Part shown: in pieces, positions 33,537 to 45,210 of the stretch
How positions within the stretch are numbered: position 1 is the first letter of the stretch
Layout of the letters: every line of letters starts with the position of its first letter
Source of the DNA: Anthostomella pinea
Lineage: Eukaryota; Ascomycota; Sordariomycetes; Xylariales; Xylariaceae
Length of the DNA stretch: 64,000 nt
NCBI GenBank assembly: GCA_963556695.1
Contig: CAUWAG010000017.1
Location: 145,979-209,978, forward strand
Reading direction: 5' to 3'
The notes under the pieces: model-generated
Seen by the model: the letters and a program-made list of their open reading frames with translations, nothing else
Told to the model about the DNA's origin: nothing
Database searches by the model: none
Position numbers and translations under genes: made by a program

Positions 33537-33572
33537 TTCCTGCCCATGATCCAGTTCCCGCTCATATTGTCT
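33537..33572 (-). repeat. 18-bp minisatellite cluster 4
   Basis: Two units in inverse orientation between the SINE tail and the copia LTR. Confidence 0.6.
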
Positions 33573-33583
33573 TTCAAGACATC

Positions 33584-33767
33584 TGTTGGATAACAGGGGT
33601 CATGAAGATGAGCCGAGTCTGACCGGAAAAACCACGGTACGGCGGAGATGACCAGCACCAAACTGGGAACCGATCAGGGGCACCTGAACAGACAGAACAG
33701 ATACAACACACTACATGCAATACACGAAGAATCACCCTACAATCACTGAACTCGCTTAAATCTAACA
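33584..33767 (+). repeat. Copia left LTR
   Basis: 184 bp, TG...CA ends, near-identical to 38964-39147. Confidence 0.95.
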
Positions 33768-33840
33768 ATTAAGAGTCTCATTTGGCTTGATCACCTAAGT
33801 TAACCAACCAACGACAAGCGACTTTCAGTCAATCGATACA

Positions 33841-36800
33841 ATGGCACAATCAGCAACGAAAGACTCGAGCGTTTTCCACGGCTCGGAGAATTGGGAGTCG
33901 TGGGACAGAGAATTTCAATCGAGAGCAATTGCTCTAGAGCTCTGGGATCACATCAATCCGGACGATGAAGAACGAGAGGAGTGGCCAGAGCCTCCCCAGA
34001 AGCCTAAATACAAAGATTACCCAAAACGTCTCGATCGCGACACTTGAAGCCGAGGTACTTCTCACACCTTAGACGATACTGCACCAGAGAACGAACGAAC
34101 CGAACGAATTGATCCAAATAGCCACCCACGAGCGGTGTCCGAGATGACGACGCAAGGAAGAATGCTATTCAACGCAGACTGGACTGTGTTTGTCTACGAG
34201 GATCGGAAATACGAGACCCATCGCAAGAATTACAAGGAAATGGTACAATGGGTGCTCGACAACGTGTCAACTCATTACAAGGACACAGTCTGCCGACCAA
34301 CCAAGCTGCTTGACGCGTGGTATACAGACCTGAAAGAAATCGCAAGTGTTAGCGTGGCACAACTCAAGCCTGCAGCTCGAGACCGATATCGAGAAGCAGT
34401 CAAGCCACTTAACAAGCTACCCAGGGATTTGGCTGCATGGATCAACAACTAGGAAGCTGCAGTTGCTATTGCCAAAGAAAAAGGCGTTGGCGATGTAGCA
34501 GATTCCGAGTCCATCTTCTCGGACCTGTCACGGGCTCTACGCAAAGTCATTCCGGAATGGGTCTCAGCATTTCGAGCTACAAATCGAAACAAGCTAGAAA
34601 GAGGGAAGATGAACTTCAGACTTATCGCCTCCGATCTCCGAGAACATGCAGCAACGCTCTACAGAGCACCCACGTCTTCGAAAATAGCCAAAGGTTCTTT
34701 TGCAGCACATTTTGGCGACAAAGCGGATCAAGAAGACCAGGAGAACCATTCCGAAGATATTTGCAGTACCAACTACCACGAACAGAAACAAAGAAGACCT
34801 CAGAGAGGTAGGAGACCTCGAGGAGGAGGTACCCGAGAAAATCGATCAAGTTCGAAAAGACCGCGGGCCGAGACACTCACCAACCCAGACGGAGCAACAT
34901 GCAAGGCCTGCCTCGGATTCCATGAGCTTTCGCAATGCTTCTACGCGGTATTAAGCAAAGCACCTAAGGGCTGGATTCCAAACGAAACCAGCAAGCGACT
35001 TGTTCAACAACGCATCAAGGACGACTCGAATTTAGCAGAACAAGTTAGCCGACTCAACAAGTCTACTGCGCCGACAATGACGGAATGACTAGCTCGGGAA
35101 ATCGTACGTATGCACGGATCGTTTCTCATTGCGAATCCTGCGGCATTTGGTACATCATCATATCCCTTAAAAAATTCAGCCATTCTCGACTCTGGGACTA
35201 CCCTACACATCTTCAACATGATTACCAGGTTCCTCAATTTCCGACGAGCACCTCCAGGAGATGTGGTCTTTGCAGGCGACACAACAGTACCCATCCTGGG
35301 ATATGGAGACGTCAATATCCAAGTGACTGGACCAACAGGTGTCAGGATCATGCGCCTCCACGAAGTCGTATACTGTGAAGGTTTTGCATGCAACCTGGTA
35401 TCCCTACAACTTCTCAGGCGCCAAGGGCTCTGGTGGGACAACAAGAGATCTAACAACTACCTTCGGAGAAAGAACGATACCATACTGTGCGAACTATTTG
35501 ACAAACATGACCAGTTCGTCATCGAAGACGTGCCAGAGACACTGACTAAACAGGCCTTCTTTACAAGAAGGCACAAGTTCAACTCCTGGACCGAGAGAGC
35601 CCCGAACACGGCTGATAGCCTTCAATGGCACTTAAGAATGGGTCATCCAGGACCTGAGGTCTTGAATCACCTTGCGGGCCACTCTCGGGGGGTGAAGATC
35701 AAAGACAAAGTTCGAATCCCTACCAACAAGTGCAACGCCTGTGGCTGCGCGAAAGCCAAGAAGATGAATCGACGTACTCGACGAAATCGTCCGGCTAAGC
35801 CTGGCGTCAGACTTGCGGTTGACTTCCATGACCTAGAGGAGACAATCGAAGGTTTTTTAAGCGTTATGCTCGTGACCGATAGATGGTCAGGATACAACTG
35901 GGATTTCTATCTCAGCGACCGATACGCTGAAACACTAATTGCCACATTCGAGCTCCTGTTTGGAATCCTGGAACAACAACATCAAGTCCTTCCCGAAGTT
36001 ATCGAGTGCGACAACGAGATCACGGATCGAAAGCACGAAGTTCGAGACTACCTGTCCGTCACCAAGAAGATACGGCTTGAGCCCTCAGCCACCAATACAC
36101 AGGATCAGAACGGAGGAGCAGAGCGCTCAGGGGGTGTAATCAAGGAGAAAGCACGCGCAATGCGACTAGGAGCTAAGTTGCCCGCGTTCCTATGGGTGGA
36201 GATTTTCCGAACGGCAGTATATCTGTACAATCGGACCCCCAAATACATCTATAACTGGAAAACACCCTATGAGAGATTCCACACTTACCTGATGTGCAGG
36301 GATGGACAAATTGCTGACCACAAGCCCCATCAAGGGCATCTTCGAGTATTCGGATGCAAGGCATACTCCATGACTTCCGAGGCTCAACTCAAGAAGAAAC
36401 GAAAGCAGCGTCTCAATCCCAAAGCGTGGATCGGCTATCTCGTCGGGTACAACTCGTCGAACATCTATCGAATCTGGAATCCCTTGACCAACAAGGTCAT
36501 CGCCACGCGCGACGTCATCTTTGACGAGGACAGCACCTTTTCAGGTGACTTGGGTGAATTGAAGGATGACCTCCTTCACATCACCGAAGATGAATTATCC
36601 AACCTGCTCAGTAGAGTTGAGATATTAAGTGCTTCGAGCCTTGGAAATGGACCCGCGATTAGCGAAGAGGACGAGGACGCCAGTCCCCCTATTGCAGACG
36701 ATGAACACGGTGCTGTCGCTGTGAGCGATGACAGAGTGAATTCGGACGTACATAAACAGCCACAGGCTTGCTCTGAAGATGCATAAGGGACTGATCACCC

Positions 36801-38940
36801 CTACACTGATGCATTCTTTATACCGTATCCGACGCCCGATCACACACCGCCACCCGCGTCATTATTCACTGCAGCTATCAGAGAAGCTGATGAAATGGGG
36901 TCTGGAAAGGCAGCGGAGCGCCACGCCCATGGATTCCTGAATGACCACGCGTCGTTCTGCACCAGAGCAGCACTTTGTCAAAGGAGCTGGAAGGCCACGT
37001 TCAATGCAGGACGCCTATGCTCCACGGAGATGTTGCATAGTGAGCCGGTGAACAAGGCCAAGAAAGCCCGGTTGGTAAACCATCCGAGACGCCACCCTGA
37101 AAACACTCAAAATGGACCGTCCGTGAGACGATGCCCGGACACACAGACTGTACCATCTGTGTGGCTCAATAGCCCGGATACTCAAAATGGACCGTCTGAC
37201 AGGTCATATGACCCAGACAGGTTGAGGCGTATGATAGCTAGCGGAGCGAGACTACATTGCCGAGACCTACCTCCCCCTCCAAAGACGCATAAAGATCTCA
37301 GATCCCACATCATGCAGTCGGGGTTTAGAGGAGCAGAAAGAGCTTATCTTGCGAGCCACCGCGAAATGAATACATAGAAAGAAATTGGGCTAACAACGGC
37401 ATAGGGCAAACATGTGCTTAATTGCATGTGGGTATACGTGTACAAATTCAACAAGCATGGCTGGTTTCTGAAATGCAAGGCTCGCCTTATGGTCAGAGGA
37501 GACCAACAGCCTCAAGGCGAATACGAGAACACCTATGCATCAACCCTTGCCAGCCGCTCATTCAGAACACTTATCGCAATCGCTGCGCAATTCAATCTGG
37601 AACTTATACAGTACGACGCAGTTAACGCGTTCGTCAATGCGAAACTGGACAAGGAACTGTACATGCGGATGCCCCCAGGGTACAGGAAGCCATGCACAGT
37701 GCTGCGACTCCTGAAAGCATTATATGGACTCAAGGAATCACCCTTGCTTTGGCAGAAGGAGCTAACGAAGACTCTCACAGGCTTGGGATACACACAAGTC
37801 CCCCACGAGCCTTGCTGTTTCACCCGAGATGGTGTATTGGTCTTCTTTTACGTGGATGACATTGTCATCGCGTACAGGAAAGAAAAGGAAGGCACAGCAA
37901 ACCACATGGTCAGCCAACTGAAGCAACGTTACCAGATGACAGGAGGAGACGACCTTCAATGGTTCCTTGGTATTGAGATTGTTCGAGACCGCAAGCAGAG
38001 ATTGATTTGGCTCTCCCAATCGTCGTATATCGACAAGATCGCTAGATTGGTTGACAGCAGCCCTCGGAACAGAGAAGATACTCCGATGAAGAACAAGAAA
38101 CTCCTTCCTTACGACGAGATTGCCATGCTGAAATCCATCAACAGTTATCAAAAAAAGATCGGATCAATCTTGTACGCAGTAGTGATCACTCGCCCAGATG
38201 TAGCCTTCGCCGCTTCCCGACTGTCACGTTTCAACATGAATCCTAGCCCTGAGCACCATCACGAAGCCGACCGCCTCATCCGATACCTTATGCGTACCCA
38301 ATATCATTCCCTAGAGTACGGCGGTTCCGACCTCTTCGAAGTAGCAAGCGATGCCTTCTTTGCCAACAATACCCTCGATCAAAAGAGCTCCTAAGCGTAC
38401 GTCATGAGATTGTTCGAAGGGATCATTAGTTGGAGAGCGAATAAGCAAGCTACAGTGACTACTTCTACGACAGAAGCAGAGTTGTTGTCCCTTGCGCAGG
38501 CTGCTAAAGAAGCCATGTTTGTATCTCGCCTGATCAGGGAACTAGGCGTGTGTTTGGATAGCTCCCGCATTGTCATTCAATGCGATAATCGACAGACGAT
38601 CGGATTGGTACACAAGGACATCGCTACTCTTCAGACAAAACTCAGACATGTCTATATTCACAACCACTGGTTACGTCAAGAGGCTCAACGTCGAAGAATA
38701 AAGGTGGAATACGTGCCAACGGACAGTATGGTTGCTGATGGCTTGACCAAGGCTTTGCCAATTCAACAGTTCAAGAGATTCGTCGGTCAACTGGGCTTGG
38801 TGGACATCCGTGACCGCATCCAACAGAGAAGGAAGAAGGAGATCACAGATGACGATCTTGAAGAATTGGAAGATATGTTACTTGGAGGAGAGTGCTCAGA
38901 CCTCTCAGATGATACTATCATGACAGATGCCCCCTACTGA
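33841..38940 (+). pseudogene. Copia gag-pol, one frame with seven internal stops
   Basis: 1700 codons lie in a single frame from ATG 33841 to TGA 38938-38940. Order: gag (33841-35085, with CKACLGFHELSQCF as knuckle-like motif), protease (ILDSGTTLHIF, about 35185), GAG-pre-integrase (HLRMGHPG...CNACGC), integrase core (VDFHDLEE, ECDNE, then Glu region), reverse transcriptase (YDAVNAFVNAKLDKELYMRM, FFYVDDIVI, about 37600-37860) and RNase H (38404-38700, TTEAELLSLA). Internal stops are at 34045, 34450, 35086, 36784, 37375, 37402 and 38392. All are of the kind C-to-T change makes from CGA, CAG or CAA, or from TGG, and no frameshift is present. Confidence 0.9.
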
Positions 38941-38963
38941 ATAGGCCGGCATCTGGGGGGGTG

Positions 38964-39147
38964 TGTTGGATAACAGGGGTCATGAAGATGAGCCGAGTCC
39001 GACCGGAAAAACCACGGTACGGCGGAGATGACCAGCACCAAACTGGGAACCGATCAGGGGCACCTGAACAGACAGAACAGATACAACACACTACATGCAA
39101 TACACGAAGAATCACCCTCCAATCACTGAACTCGCTTGAATCTAACA
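38964..39147 (+). repeat. Copia right LTR
   Basis: 184 bp copy of the left LTR. Confidence 0.95.
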
Positions 39148-39166
39148 ACATCCAAAAGAGAAGATA

Positions 39167-39360
39167 TCCCACACCGCCTGCCTGTTTCCCTTACCGTCAG
39201 CGGAATTGGTACTCCTCGCCTACACGATTCTGATACCGCCTGCCCGATGTAGCACCGCCTGCTTGGCGCAGTACCGCTTTTCCGATGCGACACCGCCTGC
39301 TCGATGCGTCACCGCCTGCTCGATGCGGCACCCCCTGCCCGATACATCACCGCCTGATCA
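39167..39360 (+). repeat. Left inverted end
   Basis: Contains about seven caccgcctg units. Mirrors 41670-41858. Confidence 0.85.
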
Positions 39361-39477
39361 ATAAGTCGCTGACTTGTCTAATCTAACACCACAAATATAC
39401 TATTCATCAGGGGATTCGTTCTTCACATTATAGCCTTTAAGCGAGTCTTTAATCAAACAAAAATTATATAACGAGAG

Positions 39478-40236
39478 CTAGCAGGACCTTTCTGACGTGT
39501 TTTTTATACTCTTGAGAGGTTCTTCGAGTAGATGAGGAGGGAGAATGTCGTCAAGGTACGCGGATGCGACTTCATCAGAGGAACTGTATAGTGTGTCATT
39601 TATGTACTGCTGGAAGGTCAAGGGAGCGTTGTAGTCCGAAACTTGTAGAGGCCAAATCTCATCGTGGATGCCGGTTTTCACTCATGCTCTTTCGCCACAA
39701 GGATCCTGTTGAACGCCGCCATCACGTCAAGCTTTGTGAAGACTCTTGACATGCATAGGGCATCGAGGATTTATCTGATTAGCGGCAGAGGGTAAGGGTT
39801 CTTAATTGTCATATTGTTAAAACCCCTGTAGTCCACCAATACCCGGATGCCACCACTAGGCTTATGTGCCAGCAGGAGTGAAGCAGCTGATTTTGACAGT
39901 GATGGTTGGATGAACCTCTTAGAGCATGTTGTCGTTCAGGTATTTCTTCACTACTTTCAGTTCTGATTGTGACATCGGTCGTGTTTTCGAGCTTGGTACC
40001 GTTTTGTGGGGTTTAATGTCGATTTTTTTGGCATATGTGCGCTGTTAGGTTAGTTTCCTGGCTTCTAAAAAGACGTCGATGAGATCGTTGTATTCGGGAG
40101 GCAACCTTGCTTTGATGCCTTGAACGGCGACAGACTCTTCATTCCTTGGGTATTTATTGATGTCATCCTCTGTGACCTTGTTTAAGAAGGGCCTGTCGTA
40201 CAAATCATCAAAGAACTCGTGATACCTGATGTCCAC
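39478..40236 (-). pseudogene. Gypsy reverse-transcriptase relic
   Basis: Minus-strand fragments: SGGIRVLVDYRGFN (about 39860-39820), TKLDVMAAFNRI, LTFQQYINDTLYSSSDE and VASAYLDDIL (the YLDD active site, about 39560), with stops and shifts between. The order and motifs are those of a Metaviridae reverse transcriptase. Confidence 0.75.
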
Positions 40237-41039
40237 TTGTGTGCCTTGTGCCCGTCTTTGTTCCCCCCGCCATCAGCTTCTCGGTTTAGCGTCTATTCGG
40301 TGATCGAGGGGAATTCGAGGTCATGTAGGTCTGCGTAACGTCCGAGATAGTAGAGTCTGAAACAACGACCCCAAGCATACTACGAGCACCAAACCTGCGA
40401 ATAAAAGCCTGTCGAGCCAATACCTCGCTAGAAATAACCGTTGAGGGCTAGCAATGGGGTGATTGGCTACGGAATGCCTGGCACCAGCCGCCGCGTGCCT
40501 CTCAGGAGCGTCGCTTCTTTGTCCAGCCTAACGCCCTTGAGATCTTGCAAGTCGACTGACCTCTGGTCATCACCATAAAGACCAAGCATAGCCGTGGTAG
40601 CGATCTAACCCGCGCCGCCTAGCCTATGACTCTTTTAACATAAGGAAGTCGCCCGCACGTAGGGGGACTGGTTCGAAGATGCTCGGAGATAAGAAGACCG
40701 TGTTGGCTGGCGTCTCTAGTCTTGTCGGCTGATCTAGAAAATGGACGGATTTGCGGAGGTTGGTGGGAGGCTGGGTACTAGAAGGGCCAAAGCTGCTAGC
40801 CTCACCAAACCCCATTAAAGCAGGGATCATCCCTGACAGACACCAGTTAGTAGGGACGTGACGTGAAGCCAACCACGTGTGTTCAACACACCTTCATTCT
40901 GTTCCTGCGAATGGTGCCGGATGCCTTGCGTACCCGCCCTCTGCTCTAGATTGTGTAGGCGGTGAAGGTGAGCAGGCTCATCACTGGGGGTGGGCAGATG
41001 TTTTTCTGCGTTCAAGCCGCGAAGACTAATGTGGTACTC

Positions 41040-41294
41040 ATGAATATCCATGGCCAAGACATTCATGATTGGTTCCCAGGTGGGCGAATACGGGCCCTCC
41101 TAGTCGACCAGGTATTCAACGCCGTCCCCGGTCTCGCAAAAGCCTAGCAGCTTGGTTATAGGCCAGTCACGATCGGGGGTATGTCGATGTTGGATAGAAG
41201 AGGTCTTCTTCGGCTTGTGCTTAGAAATGGTACCGACCGGGTGGTTTTTGCCACTACAAATGCGTTTTGAGCGTCGGGGCAGAGCGGCCGCCAT
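41040..41294 (-). pseudogene. Chromodomain-like fragment
   Basis: Minus-strand text GDGVEYLVDWEGPYSPTWEP then IMNVLAMDIHEYH resembles a chromodomain, here joined to a basic lead (RRSKRICSGKNH). It lies upstream of the reverse transcriptase on that strand, the opposite of the usual chromovirus order, so it may come from a different unit. Confidence 0.5.
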
Positions 41295-41669
41295 GACGGT
41301 TGCGAGTTGACTGTGTTGTCAGAGGTTCAGTCGGATTGGGAGAAGAGTGACTGTATTTGTCACACGCGCGCGGTGCCAGGCTGTAGCAGAAGGGAGGCTG
41401 CTGGATAAAGGTTGGGTGGGATGATGATAGAGCGACCGCAGATCAAAAAGGCTTGCTACCCGGTAGTGAGCATGAGTCATCAATTTCCCGAGCTCTGATT
41501 GGTTGTGACTACCTTGTGAGGGCCACAGGGCATTTGGGGCCTAAGGATATAGCTCCAGTGGATTGTGAGGGCGCCAACGAAAATACCCTATGCCAGACGC
41601 ACGCCCCTCCACCCAACTTGGTATTGCGATGGCTTCCGGCATTCAAAGTATGTATTAGGGAACCACATT

Positions 41670-41858
41670 AAGCAGGCGGTGTGATATCGAGCAGGCAGTG
41701 ACGCATCAAGCAGGCGGTGACGCATCGAGGAGGCGGTGTCGCATCGGAAAAGCGGTACCGCGCCAAGCAGGCGGTGCTACATCGGGCAGGCGGTATCAGA
41801 ATCGTGTAGGCGAGGAGTACCAATTCCGCTGACGGTAAGGGGATGGACAGGCGGTGAG
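41670..41858 (-). repeat. Right inverted end
   Basis: Reverse complement of 39167-39360. Further caccgcctg/caggcggtg motifs lie at 41885-41935 and 42685-42780. Confidence 0.85.
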
Positions 41859-42749
41859 GGAATTAGATCACAGGCAGGATCAAAGCGTAATCACACCGCC
41901 TACCTCATCAAGCACCGCCTGCTCTATGTGGCGACCCTATTCCAGGATTAAAAATCGCCTACCGAAACTAGTATATTTTCCTTGACGCAAGACCTGATTC
42001 CGGGTGTCGAATTTCATAATTATGATCGGCTTTAATCACCTCTTCCTTATTAGCTTGGATTATGGCCTGACTGTTAAAGCGCATCGAAGCAAGCTAGTTC
42101 TCTAAGGATTAAAGTATCGCTAAAGGACACATAAATGTGGCTGGCCGCATTTCCTAGCCAAAATTGACAGGGCTCTACTGCTAACAGATGTCAATAGGTG
42201 CCGCCTGCAAGTAGATTTATTGGGCTCCTGGCCATAATCTATAGCAGAAGGTGTGCGCTGACTCTCTCGGCGTTGAATGGGTTTCAGAGGCGATGTTTGG
42301 CGATTCAAACCCCTGATGCAAGGGATGAGAGGGCGACTTGTGGGAAGGCTGAGACAGGTTATCTTGCTCGGGGGTGGTGAGACGGGCAACATTGCTGATG
42401 TACATACAGCCACAGTCCGGTCGTTTTCAGGGGGGTCTAGATACGGTGAAGTGACTGTTTCGTTACCTTCAACAGTTACTTTGTTCTCGCAGTTCGATGT
42501 CTCAGTGTCGTGTTGTGCCGAAGCCTTTGTGCATTTTGCTATAGAAATTTACCTTGATTGCATACATGGATTGCCATCTTGTCTACCAGGCTTCTTCCGT
42601 TAAAAGAATATGTTTCTGCTGCTTCGCTTCGTTTCAAATTTCCCTGCAATCCATGATCACCTTGCTGCTGTTCCTTTACCCAGACACCGCCTACTTGACA
42701 CTGAGCCAGTCACCGCTTGATATGTGCGGCGCTCTCTGCCGCTTCTGTA
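41859..42749. other. No recognisable gene
   Basis: Scattered CACCGCCTG motifs only. No supported coding region. Confidence 0.4.
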
Positions 42750-43952
42750 CTACTCCAGCGATTGCACACCGCCTAACCTGTCCTTTAACTTTGTAGAATA
42801 ACGAACCTGAAGAGATGCCTTACTTCGTCCTGGAAAACGGCTCGTGAATTTATTGTAGATGTCTACCCACGGTAGCCGCTCCACGTCTTTCAGTTGAACG
42901 AGTAGTTCTTCTTCGGCTCTTGAAAACCTTTGAGATTTCCTTCGCGCAGCTGCGACCCTTTGTCTCGCTTTATACCGCTTGGTCGTACTCCCTGGCTCCC
43001 ACAAAAATTGCAATTGGAAGGTCGTTACACCGCCCACCCCTACGCGCTTGAGTAGCGCGTCCTTCAGTGGCCATTCTTCGAACAATGCTGCAGACGATTG
43101 ATCGATAGATCCTGTGTCAGATGTATCATCGGATGGAAGCGGATCCGGATCAATTTCTCTGTCTTCATTATTGGTAGTAGCTGACTGTGATACATAGTCC
43201 AGGTCCCGACTATTATCATCGAATGTTTCATCGCCCATGTCAAAGGGTGGCGTCGCACCGTTTTCAGATATTCCAGAATTTGCACGGTCTAAGAAGGCAT
43301 TTTCTGAATAAGAACCAGGAGACATACATGCGCAGCCTCGCTTTTTACGGTGCTTCTCAGTAGAACCAGTCCCTGACCCTTGGTGTGGTAACTGAATCGT
43401 GTCAGGCATTGCATTTAGGAATAAAGAAACTATCGCGCTGCTCGGCGGTGGCAACTAAAGCAGAGGGAATTGTACCGACTAGGATACGGTGTTGGCTACC
43501 GCGCTCGTCTGGTCAGCGTGGCGTTTAGTGCTTTGAGAATGATCTGGGTAGTCCTTCATAAAGCGTGGCTGATCTCGTTGCATTTCATACGGTTCCGTCA
43601 GTGAAGGAGCAAAGCAGCCCTGTGCCACAACTACCTCAAGAGTGAGTGACGCAGAGTAAGCTGTGTCATTTGCGGTCCCAGTAGCAGTCTTCTCTGAGGT
43701 AGGATGTCCGTCGCTGGGCAGCGGGCGTGATCTAGAAGGCAGGCTTGAGCCTCGCTGGCCATGGCTCTCTTCGGTCCCGTTTGAACTGGGATATCGGATA
43801 CGACCGTCTGAGCCTGAGCACGTGGACTCGTGGAAACCCGGTTTTCTCACAGAACCAGATTTCGGTGAAACAATTGGCTTAAGGGGCGTGTAGAAATTGA
43901 TATAACTAAGATTGACCGGCATTGTCGCTACACTGTCAAGAGTAACGAACAA
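42750..43952 (-). CDS. SANT/Myb-like DNA-binding protein, two exons
   Basis: Exons 43952-43500 and 43454-42750 join in phase 0 across a 45-bp intron (GTAGCC donor, CTTTAG acceptor), giving about 385 residues. The C-terminal 60 residues are a SANT/Myb-like helix-turn-helix: SRAEEELLVQLKDVERLPWV and FTSRFPGRSKASLQVRYSTK, a common fungal form. A basic stretch (RYKARQRVAAARRKSQRF) precedes it. The rest is acidic, Ser/Thr-rich and probably disordered. It likely binds DNA; targets unknown. It lies between transposons; whether it belongs to one of them is uncertain. Confidence 0.6.
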
Positions 43953-45112
43953 GTAGTTGAGTTGGCTTTAGAACAGAATCCTCTAGAACACAAGAACGTT
44001 GACTTTATAGCTGGCTCGAGACATAGAGCTGAGCACGACGGGTATTGATCGTCAGCCGAAACGAGATGTAAGCAGTCACACCCAAACCAAGTGGATAATC
44101 TGCCAGAGCGTGAATATCACGAGCATTGAACATCATCGTGCTGTCGATCACTACCGCCAAGAGATATCACCAGACAACACAGATCCGCCGCAATCATCAC
44201 TAGCCAATAGTTTCTCCCGCGGTCATACGATCCTCGGAGTTGCCGCGACAGAGTATGAGAGCACCTGCCTCATTCAGCCAACTCGGAGACCTCCAGTGAC
44301 GATTGAGGGTCAAGGTTTGTCAGCTGATATATTCCGTCCACCCGCATGAAATGGCTGGGTTATCGCAACAGTCCAATTACGTGGGCGAGAAAGAAATGTT
44401 TGAGCCAAATAAGCGCCCAGTGTGGAGGACCGTAACGCCTTGCTCAGTCCTTGTTCGGGCTTCCACGGCGAATTCTGGAACCATACGCAAGGACTGATTG
44501 CCCCTTGCCGTCGAGGACCTGCTTTGCGCATACTGCAGACTACCAAAGGACAGGTGTACTCCCCCTGAGCGGAGTCCCCTGAGCACTCCGCACAGCGTCC
44601 AGTACCTGATGAAATTATCTGGCAGAGTTTGGGTCCTAACCCAGACATTCCGAGCTCTACGGCTTGGGCAGAGAGGTATTCAAACTCCAGCAAACGATGG
44701 ATGATAATCGACAGCCGAGGTGGCGAAAGCCACTATATGGGTGTCGAGGTGGGTGTTGAGGTGGGCAGCTTCGCAGATTCTCAAAAGTAGCTAAAGTCTT
44801 TCTTGGAGTCAGCTGTGAGTCAAGCGTCTAGGCAACAGCAGGTGGCGTAGAACTGAACGGCTGTAAAATCAAGATCCACAGGACCGAGGGCGGGAGTGGA
44901 AGGAGGGGAAGTAGAGAGTACCCAGAAAGGAACGTCGGGGGCGCCGTCTGTACTTATGAGATGCGGCGGACTGGACTGTGCAAGTGCGCGAGCTTGCACA
45001 GGGCAGATGAGACGCCATACCGGATTGGGCGTGCCGCTAAACCCGGCGGAGCAGGCAGCGACTTCTCCATTACTAAAGTTAAATTAAGAAAGTAATCTAG
45101 TAATATCTATTA
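43953..45112. other. No recognisable gene; last 45-50 bp become AT-rich
   Basis: No coding family is recognised. From about 45,063 the composition changes abruptly from GC-rich to AT-rich, which may be where mitochondrial-type DNA begins, just left of the Fot1 element. Confidence 0.45.
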
Positions 45113-45173
45113 ACGTAGCTGACAAGCGAGTTGACATTACAAGCGAGTTGGCACTCGTCATGAACTTTCCAAC
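45113..45173 (+). repeat. Fot1 left terminal inverted repeat
   Basis: About 61 bp, mirrored at 46912-46972. Confidence 0.9.
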
Positions 45174-45210
45174 CAATACGATTCAAACCATCATATCTCC
45201 ACCAACAACA

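Larger units (their letters stand above)
33584..39147 (+). mobile_element. Complete copia-type LTR retrotransposon
   Basis: 5564 bp bounded by two 184-bp direct LTRs (33584-33767, 38964-39147), both TGTTGG...TAACA, differing at three positions by eye. A 5-bp duplication acatc flanks the element (33579-33583 and 39148-39152). A purine-rich tract (ctggggggg) sits just before the right LTR. The low LTR divergence points to a recent insertion, although the coding frame is disabled. Confidence 0.95.
39167..41858. mobile_element. Unit with long inverted ends made of CACCGCCTG repeats
   Basis: The left end (39167-39360) and right end (41670-41858) are near-perfect reverse complements over about 190 bp. 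Each arm is a string of roughly 20-bp units such as caccgcctgctcgatgcg. The interior holds gypsy-type relics on the minus strand. Target duplications are not clear. It may be a DNA transposon that captured gypsy DNA, or a fold-back element. Confidence 0.75.

Noticed and set aside
33841..38940. Programmed stop-codon readthrough in copia gag-pol.
   Set aside because: Seven stops spread over all domains fit mutation far better than a single regulated readthrough site.
39167..39380. The repeated CACCGCCTG units as a CRISPR-like array.
   Set aside because: Units are contiguous and degenerate with no uniform spacers, and the organism is a fungus; it is a minisatellite forming an inverted end.
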